The position numbers and the translations under genes are program-made. Positions 54,422 through 61,448 of a stretch of DNA of 64,000 nt are shown in pieces. The stretch spans positions 8,680,001 to 8,744,000 of the forward strand of contig BJHW01000001.1 in the NCBI GenBank assembly GCA_005405945.1, given 5' to 3'. Below the pieces are notes generated by a model, which searched no databases, had not been told where the DNA came from, and worked only from the letters and a program-made list of their open reading frames with translations. Source of the stretch: Streptomyces violaceusniger (GTDB taxonomy: Bacteria; Actinomycetota; Actinomycetes; Streptomycetales; Streptomycetaceae). Each line of letters begins with the position of its first letter. Positions within the stretch are counted from its first letter, which is position 1.

Positions 54422-56738
54422 ATGTCCCGACCGGACCATGACCATGGTCGATTGGCGGTTCCACCCGTTGGGGCCGGGCAGCAACCGGAGTGGCCGACAA
54501 CTCCGCCACCACACCGCCCCTTGGGGGCCGCTGATCCCGCCACGGCCGGTCCGTACCGGCTGGAGGCGGTGCTGGGCGCGGGGGAATGGGCCGGGTCTAC
54601 CTGGGACGTACGCCGGCCGGCAGCGCGGTGGCGGTCAAGGTCGTCCACCGCGAATACGCGGGCGACGCGTCGTTCCGCAAGCGCTTCCAGCAGGAAGTGG
54701 CCGCGGCCCGGCGGGTCCAGGGCCTGTACACCGTGCCGGTGGTGGACGCGGATCTGCGGGCCGAAGAGCCCTGGCTGGCCACGGCGTACGTGCCCGGGCC
54801 GTCCCTGCAGTACGCGGTCGCCGAGAGCGGGCCGCTGTCGGCCGACGCGGCGCTGGGGCTGATCGCCAGGGTGGCCGAGGCCCTGCAGTCCATCCATGCC
54901 GCCGATGTGATCCACCGTGACCTGAAACCGTCCAACATCATCCTCACCGCCGAGGGACCCAAGGTCATCGACTTCGGTATCGCCCGGGCCGCGGATGTCA
55001 CCGCGGTGACCGCCACCGGGATGCGCACCGGAACACCCGCCTACATGGCGCCCGAGTACATCAGGGGCAGGACGTCACCGAGGCCGGTGATGTCTTTGCC
55101 CTCGGTGTGATCGCCAGTTTCGCCGCCACCGGACGGCTCGCCTTCGGCGGTGGCTCCGACCACAGCGTCATCTACCGCATCCTGGAGCAGGATCCCGACC
55201 TCGACGGCTGCCCCGAGCCCCTTCGGGCCATCGCCGCCCATTGCCTGGAGAAGGAACCGGAGCGGCGGCCGACCCCGGCCCAGGTCATCGAGTTGTGCCG
55301 CCGGGTCGACGCGACGGGCGTCGCCGACGCCATCGCCGACGCCCATACCCGCACCGTGGTGCCGCCGTCAGGGCCCGGGCGCGTGACACCCGGCCGCCTC
55401 AACGCCCCTGGCTCGCCCAGCACTCCCGGCTCGCCCGACGCCGAGACGCGCACATCACCGTCGCCGCGCGGGGCCGGGCCCGCCGCCCCCGTACCGCCGT
55501 CGCCCGCTCCGGCCGCGCACGACCCGGCACGGGGCGTCGCCCCCGGCGGTCCCGCGAACTCACCGGGCGCGGATACCCCGCCGAACCCCGCGGTCCCGGA
55601 CCCGGTCACCAGGCCCGCCCCGGGGCTGCCCGTCCTGCTCAGCGGAGTCGGGATCCTCGTCCTCGCCGTCGTCCTGATCGCCGTCTACCTCCCCGGCTCT
55701 TCCCCCGACCGCGGCCCCAACCTCCCCTATCGCACGATCGGGCCCACGGCCTCCCTCGGCCCCACCGGCCGGTCCAAGACGGCCGAGGGCCTGGCGTTCA
55801 GTCCGGACGGCAAGACGCTCGCCACCGGCAACTCCGAGGGCAAGGTGCGGCTGTGGAATGTCGCCGACCGTAAGCCACGCGCCACCTTCACCGGACGCGA
55901 CAGCGTCGGCAATCAGGGGTTCCCGACCCGCGAAGTGACGTTCAGCCCCGACGGCAAGCTCCTCGCCGCCACCAATATGACCGGCTGGCTGACCATGTGG
56001 GACGTGGCCGAGCACCGGCAAATGCGCTTCCTCGACGGAGTCGATAGCGGCGAAAAGGTGGCCTTCAGCCCGGATGGCAAGCTGTTCGCCACCGGCAGTG
56101 GGCCCGGCTCGGTGTTCTTGCGGGATATCAACAGCCGCAAGGACGAGCCGCTCGCCTACTACAACCAGGAGGCCAAGGTCACGGGCGTGGCCTTCAGCCC
56201 GGACGGCCGGACGCTGGCCTCCGCGGGCGACGACTCCGGCAGCAACCTCACCCCGAAACACTCGGTGCGGCTGTGGGACGTGGGACACCGCGATCCGGAA
56301 CCTTACGGCCAACACGATCCACGGGTCACCATCTCCCCCGTGCAAGGAGTCCTGAGCCTGGCGTTCAGTCCGGACGGCACGACGCTCGCCACCGGCAGCT
56401 ACGACGGCAAGGTGCGGCTGTGGGATGTGAAGACCGGCCGTCAGCGGGCCACCCTCAGCGACTCCCTCGTCGCATCGGAGGTCAACCACCTTGCGTTCAG
56501 CCCGGACGGCAAGACACTCGCCGTCCCCTCCGAATACGGACTGTTGCTGTGGAACGTGGCCACCCGTAAACCACGCGCCGTCCTGTCGACCAGCGCGGAG
56601 GGGGCGGCCAACGTGATCCAGGACGTGGCCTTCAGCCGGGACGGCCGGCTCATCGCGGGCAACGACAGCAAGCACCGCAGGGTGTACCTGTGGAAGAACC
56701 CGTACCGGGCGGGCCAGGGGGCGTCCGGCGGATCGTGA
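54422..56738 (+). pseudogene. Ser/Thr protein kinase with WD40 propeller, two frameshifts
   Basis: ATG 54422. Gly loop LGAG then, after adding a base at 54580-54584, GMGRVYLGRTPAGSAVAVKVV; HRDLKPSN, DFG, GTPAYMAPEYI; a base at 55064-55067 joins GQDVTEAGDVFALGVIASF. Then a Pro-rich linker, one membrane helix (LPVLLSGVGILVLAVVLIAV) and about seven WD40 repeats (AFSPDGKTLATG..VRLWNV), a complete propeller outside the membrane. All kinase catalytic residues are present if repaired, total about 772 residues. Confidence 0.9.
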
Positions 56739-56801
56739 CGCCTGCGGCGGGCTGCTCCCCTCCCCGCCCCTTCCCGCACAGCGTCGATGTGCGGCTCCGG
56801 T

Positions 56802-56826
56802 GGTTGACCCTGACGCAGGGGCAACC
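56802..56826. promoter_or_regulatory. MerR-type operator
   Basis: GGTTGACCCTG-ACG-CAGGGGCAACC, dyad with one mismatch per arm, overlapping a TTGACC -35 element; 16 bases before the hydrolase ATG. The MerR gene follows the hydrolase. Confidence 0.7.
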
Positions 56827-56842
56827 TCGCAGCATGGTCGGC

Positions 56843-57658
56843 ATGACGACGACGCGCCACTTCACCGTCCACCACGACGGCGTCACGATCCCGGTTTCCC
56901 GTGGCGGCACGGGACGACCGCTGGTCCTGTGTCCCGGCCTCAACTCCACCCAAGCCGATCTGCACGAGTTGATCGAGCTCCTGCGGCGCGACCACGACGT
57001 GGTGACCTTCGACCTCCGGGGCCACGGCCTCGCCCCGGCCGCCGACCGGTATTCCTTCGACGCGTTTCGGAGCGATCTCTTCGCCGTGCTGGCGGAGTCG
57101 GGGCCCCTCGGCCTGCCCTCGCCGCCCCTGCTCGTGGGCTACTCGCTGGGCGCGGACCTGGCCGTGACTTACGCCTCCGAGTGCCCTGACGCCGTCGCCG
57201 GGCTCGTCCTCATCGACGGGGCGAACCCGCTGCCCGAACCGTTCATCACCGAGGCCGACCTGCCGGAGTTCCGCGCGATGGCGGAGGACCCGGCCATGTG
57301 GCGGGAGATCGAGCGGGTCAGGGGCACCGCGCGTCAGGTGCTGCTCGGCCCCCGGGACATCCTCGATCTGCAGCTGGAGATGGATGTGGTGCGGGCCGGA
57401 ATCCTCGACCGGTACCGGAAGATCGACCGCCCGATCCACATGATCATGTCGGCCGCGATCGCGGGCGACAGCACCGAAGGGCGTGCGCCCCGGCACAACC
57501 GGCTCTGGCGTGCGGGCGTCGACCGGCTCGTGCGCGAACGCCCGGACACCTCCGCGACCTGGCTGAACACCGGCCACCGGCTGGTGTTCAGCCACGCCAG
57601 GGAGATCGCGGAGATCATCCGCGGCGTACCCCACCCGGCCGACGAGGTGGCTTCGTAA
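56843..57658 (+). CDS. Alpha/beta hydrolase
   Basis: 271 residues from ATG 56843 (ATG 56834 possible; the promoter geometry favours a nearly leaderless 56843 start). VLCPGLNSTQADL, FDLRGHGLAP, nucleophile GYSLGADLA (Ser), VLIDGAN and late His NTGHRLVFSH. Cotranscribed with the MerR regulator, probably under its control. Confidence 0.88.
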   Translation: MTTTRHFTVHHDGVTIPVSRGGTGRPLVLCPGLNSTQADLHELIELLRRDHDVVTFDLRGHGLAPAADRYSFDAFRSDLFAVLAESGPLGLPSPPLLVGYSLGADLAVTYASECPDAVAGLVLIDGANPLPEPFITEADLPEFRAMAEDPAMWREIERVRGTARQVLLGPRDILDLQLEMDVVRAGILDRYRKIDRPIHMIMSAAIAGDSTEGRAPRHNRLWRAGVDRLVRERPDTSATWLNTGHRLVFSHAREIAEIIRGVPHPADEVAS

Positions 57659-57681
57659 GCGACGTCCAGGAGACTGGTCCG

Positions 57682-58497
57682 ATGCTGACCATCGGCGAGC
57701 TGGCGTCGTACGCCGGAGTGACGGTGCGCGCGGTGCGGCACTACCACGCCAAGGGGCTGCTGCCGGAGCCGGAGCGGGACCACTCCGGCTATCGGCGGTA
57801 CGGCGCCGACGCCGTCGTCGAGCTGATCAGGATCCGGACCCTCGCCGAGGCCGGGGTCCCGCTGGCGCGTGTACGGGAGCTGCTCAGGGCCGGTGAGGAG
57901 GAGTTCGACGCGGCGGTCGCGGAGATCGACCAGCGGCTGCGGGCGGAGATCAGGGAGCGGCAGCGGCACCGCGAGCGGATCGCCCGCCTGGCCGCCGGGG
58001 ACGGTCTGGCGCTGCCCCTGGAGGTGGTGGAGTTCCTCGACCGGCTGCGGGCGCTCGGGGTCGACGAGCGGATCGTCCGGGTGGAGCGCGACGGCTGGAT
58101 CCCGCTGGCCGCGCACGCACCCGAGCGGATCCCGGAGTGGATGGCGCGCAAGCGGGAGCAGATCGCCGACCCGCGGTGCATCGGCTTCTACCGCACCCTG
58201 GGCCGGGCGCTCGACCGCGCCGACGACGATCCACGGCTGGAGGGACTGGCCGACGAGCTGGCCGCCTACCTCACAGGGATGGCCGAGGAGCGGGGCGAGG
58301 ACTACATCGACGGTGTCGACATCGAGCCACCGCTGGTCAGGGTGATGGACACCCTCGTGTTCGAGACCGTGCCGGCGGCCCGCCGGCTGATCGAGCTGCT
58401 GCGGCAGCGGGGCTGGACCGGCTGGACCAAGGTCGGGCGCGTGAACCGGGGCGCGGCCGGAACACGGGGGGCTCGGCAGAAGGGGCCGAACGGGTGA
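57682..58497 (+). CDS. MerR-family transcriptional regulator
   Basis: 271 residues. Winged helix LTIGELASYAGVTVRAVRHY, GYRRYGADAVVELIRIRTLA; coiled coil; then an effector domain of about 150 residues with no Cys pair for metals. Likely binds the dyad at 56802 and activates the hydrolase and itself. Confidence 0.93.
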   Translation: MLTIGELASYAGVTVRAVRHYHAKGLLPEPERDHSGYRRYGADAVVELIRIRTLAEAGVPLARVRELLRAGEEEFDAAVAEIDQRLRAEIRERQRHRERIARLAAGDGLALPLEVVEFLDRLRALGVDERIVRVERDGWIPLAAHAPERIPEWMARKREQIADPRCIGFYRTLGRALDRADDDPRLEGLADELAAYLTGMAEERGEDYIDGVDIEPPLVRVMDTLVFETVPAARRLIELLRQRGWTGWTKVGRVNRGAAGTRGARQKGPNG

Positions 58498-58507
58498 GGA
58501 TGGGGGG

Positions 58508-59269
58508 ATGACCGCAACCTCGCGTGCCCATTCCTTCAACGCGGCCGCCGCCCAGTACGCCGCGAACCGCCCCTCCTACCCGCCCGCCCTCTTCGACGCC
58601 GTGGAGGAGATCGCCGGACGGCCCCTCGCGGGCGCCCGCGTCGCCGACGTCGGGGCGGGCACCGGGATCGCCACCGCCCTTCTGCGCGAGCGCGGCGCCG
58701 ATGTGATCGCCGTCGAGCCGGGCGCGGGCATGGCGGCCCAGTTCCGCCGGACGCTTCCGGACGCGCCGATCGTCCGGGGCGACGGCAACGCCTTGCCGCT
58801 CGCCGACGCCTCCCGCGACCTGATCACATATGCGCAGTCCTGGCACTGGACCGACACCGACCGGTCCGTTCCGGAGGCGCTGCGCGTGCTGCGCCCGGGT
58901 GGCGCGCTGGCGGTCTGGTGGAACACCACCGCCTACGACGTGCCGTGGATCGCCGCCCAGGCCGAGCGCGTCGCGGCCCACTCCGGTGTGACGTCGACCC
59001 CCCAGGTGGGTCCCGACGACGGCCGCGCCGCCCGGCTCGCGGGCCTCTCCGGCCTTCGCGTCACCCGCCGCCAGGTGCGCTGGAGCCGCGTCGTCCCCCT
59101 CGACACCCACCTGGCCAACATCACCAGTCACTCGGCGTTCCTCGTCCTCGGCGAGGCCGGCACCCAGGCGTTCCTCGCCGCCGAGCGCGGCCGTCTGCGC
59201 GAACTCTTCCCGGACGAGAGGGTGGAGGAGACCTATCTGGTGGACCTACTGGTGGCCGCCCGTCCCTGA
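58508..59269 (+). CDS. Class I SAM-dependent methyltransferase
   Basis: 253 residues. VADVGAGTGIATALL (motif I), VIAVEPGAGM, then DLITYAQSWHWTD and LRVLRPGGALAVWW. Of the UbiE/Coq5-like small-molecule type; substrate unknown. Ends across the 3' end of the convergent small gene. Confidence 0.92.
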   Translation: MTATSRAHSFNAAAAQYAANRPSYPPALFDAVEEIAGRPLAGARVADVGAGTGIATALLRERGADVIAVEPGAGMAAQFRRTLPDAPIVRGDGNALPLADASRDLITYAQSWHWTDTDRSVPEALRVLRPGGALAVWWNTTAYDVPWIAAQAERVAAHSGVTSTPQVGPDDGRAARLAGLSGLRVTRRQVRWSRVVPLDTHLANITSHSAFLVLGEAGTQAFLAAERGRLRELFPDERVEETYLVDLLVAARP

Positions 59270-59437
59270 GCCCTCGCCCCGGCTCTCCTCCTGGGCGTCG
59301 ACGTTGGGTGTGATCGCGTCCCCCGACTCGCCGTAATGGCCGTCCTCCTCGTCGTCGGTCACCCGCGTCTCGGCCTCGGCGATCTCCGCCTCGATCTCCT
59401 CGGCCGCGGTCCGGGTGCCCTTCTTCTCTCCGCTCAC
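59246..59437 (-). CDS. Small acidic protein, 63 aa
   Basis: GTG 59437, with GAGCGGAGAG both before and after the start. Sequence is hydrophilic and acidic (AAEEIEAEIAEAETRVTDDE), probably helical then disordered. Overlaps the methyltransferase end by 24 bases. No known function. Confidence 0.6.
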   Translation of the reverse strand: MSGEKKGTRTAAEEIEAEIAEAETRVTDDEEDGHYGESGDAITPNVDAQEESRGEGSGTGGHQ

Positions 59438-59563
59438 GATTTCTCTCCGCTCACGATCGTGTCCTCCCTCGGCGGGCCGTCGCTTTTCCGGGCGGGCCGC
59501 CGCATGCGTACGTGCTGCCGACCGGCGCCCGGGTGCCCCGGCCGGCCGCGGCCCATGCGCCAG

Positions 59564-59588
59564 GTTTACCGGCCCGGTCGGCGGCTAC
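59564..59588 (+). promoter_or_regulatory. Possible sigma-B-type promoter for the TPP enzyme
   Basis: GTTT-N15-GGCTAC, one mismatch from the -10 consensus, 40 bases before the start. Confidence 0.35.
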
Positions 59589-59628
59589 TCCTGTGAGGTG
59601 CTTCGTGCAGCGCTACCGAGGAGGCGCC

Positions 59629-61431
59629 GTGGCTCAGGTATCGGATTTCGCACTGGCTCGGCTGCGGGAGTGGGGGGTGCGGCGGGTCTTCGGCTATCCG
59701 GGGGACGGGATCAACGGTCTGCTCGGGGCGTTCGACCGTGCCAAGGGCGACCCTGAATTCATCCAGGTCCGGCACGAGGAGATGGCCGCGTTCATGGCCT
59801 GCGGCCACGCCAAGTTCACCGGCGAGGTAGGAGTCTGCGCCGCCACCTCGGGGCCCGGCGCCATCCACCTGCTCAACGGCCTGTACGACGCCAAGCTGGA
59901 CCACCAGCCGGTGGTCGCCATCGTGGGCCAGCAGAAGCGGCTCAGCCTCGGCACCCACTACCAGCAGGAAATCCACCTGGACCGGCTCTTCGCCGACGTC
60001 TCCGAGTACTGCGAGATGGTCACCCACCCGGGCCAGGCACGGCATGTCATCGACCGCGCCTTCAAGACCGCGCTGACCACCCGCGGTGTGGCGACGATCG
60101 TGATCCCCAACGACATCCAGGAGGAGGACGCCCAGCCCTCCCCGCCCAAAGCACACGGATCGGTCTTCTCCAGCGTGGGCTGGAGCCGCCCCCGCGTCCT
60201 GCCCGACCCCGATGAGCTCCGCCGCGCCGCCGATGTCCTCAACAAGGGCGAGAGGGTCGCCATCCTCGTCGGCCAGGGCGCGGCCGATGCCGCGGGCGAG
60301 GTCGTCGGAGTGGCGGAGCTGCTGGGCGCCGGGGTGGCCAAGGCGCTGCTGGGGCGGGACGTCCTCCCCGACGACCTGCCCTATGTGACCGGGCCGATCG
60401 GTCTGCTGGGCAGCACCGCCAGCGACAAGATGATCAAGGAGTGCGACACCCTCTTCCTGATCGGCACCAGCTTTCCGTACTCCGAGTGGCTGCCGGACGA
60501 GGGGCAGGCCCGAGGCGTCGAGATCGACATCGACGGCCGCATGATCGGCATGCGCTACCCCACGGACGCCCATCTGGTGGGCGACGCCAAGGAGACCCTC
60601 AAGGCGCTCCTCCCGCTGCTGCGGCGCAAGGAGAGGCGGAGCTGGCGGAAGAAGGTCGAGAAGGATGTGCGGGAGTGGCTCACCATCTGCGACACCTGGG
60701 CCGGCCAGCACTTCGGGGACACCATCAACCCCCAGTCGGTGGCCGCTGAGCTCTCCTCGCGGCTGCCGGACCGGGCGATCCTCACCGCCGACTCCGGATC
60801 GGCCACCAACTGGTGGGCGCGCCACCTGAAGCTGCGCGAGGGGATGGACGCCTCGCTGTCCGGCACGCTGGCCACCATGGGCCCCGGGGTGCCGTACGCG
60901 ATCGCGGCGCGCTTCGCGTACCCCACCCGCCCGGTGATCGCCTTCGTGGGAGACGGCGCCTTCCAGATGAACGGCATGAACGAGATGATCACCGTCAAGC
61001 GCTATATGGACCGGCTGGCGGGCGGCCCGCCCCTCGTCTTCTGCGTCTTCAACAACCAGGACCTCAACCAGGTCACCTGGGAGCAGCGCGCCATGGCCGG
61101 GGACCCGAAGTATCCCGCCTCCCAGACCATCCCCGACATCCCCTACGGGGCGTACGCCGAGCTGCTGGGGCTGCGGGGGATCCGCTGCGAGTCCCCGAAG
61201 AAGGTCGGCAGGGCCTGGGACGAGGCGCTGGCCGGCGACCGCCCGGTCGTCCTGGAGTTCACGGTCGACCAGGAGATCGCCCCGATCCCGCCCCATCTCA
61301 TGGTCCCCATGGCGAAGAAGACCGTGAAGGCCGCGCTGCACGACCCCGAGCTGGCCGGGATCGCCCACCGGGGCATCCGGCAGAAGGTCGCCCAGTACGC
61401 CGAGCGCCTGCCGGGACGCGGGCACGCCTGA
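59629..61431 (+). CDS. Thiamine-pyrophosphate enzyme (pyruvate oxidase/acetolactate synthase-like)
   Basis: 600 residues from GTG 59629 after GAGGAGG. Activating Glu in VRHEEMAAFMACGHA; SGPGAIHLLNGLYDAKLDHQ; TPP motif GDGAFQMNGMNEM with the closing FNNQDLNQV. The longer form is most like pyruvate oxidase or TPP-requiring acetolactate enzymes; the reaction is not certain. The FAD/Fe-S oxidase begins 17 bases later, suggesting one operon. Confidence 0.9.
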   Translation: MAQVSDFALARLREWGVRRVFGYPGDGINGLLGAFDRAKGDPEFIQVRHEEMAAFMACGHAKFTGEVGVCAATSGPGAIHLLNGLYDAKLDHQPVVAIVGQQKRLSLGTHYQQEIHLDRLFADVSEYCEMVTHPGQARHVIDRAFKTALTTRGVATIVIPNDIQEEDAQPSPPKAHGSVFSSVGWSRPRVLPDPDELRRAADVLNKGERVAILVGQGAADAAGEVVGVAELLGAGVAKALLGRDVLPDDLPYVTGPIGLLGSTASDKMIKECDTLFLIGTSFPYSEWLPDEGQARGVEIDIDGRMIGMRYPTDAHLVGDAKETLKALLPLLRRKERRSWRKKVEKDVREWLTICDTWAGQHFGDTINPQSVAAELSSRLPDRAILTADSGSATNWWARHLKLREGMDASLSGTLATMGPGVPYAIAARFAYPTRPVIAFVGDGAFQMNGMNEMITVKRYMDRLAGGPPLVFCVFNNQDLNQVTWEQRAMAGDPKYPASQTIPDIPYGAYAELLGLRGIRCESPKKVGRAWDEALAGDRPVVLEFTVDQEIAPIPPHLMVPMAKKTVKAALHDPELAGIAHRGIRQKVAQYAERLPGRGHA

Positions 61432-61448
61432 GGGAGGGGGAGCGCACC

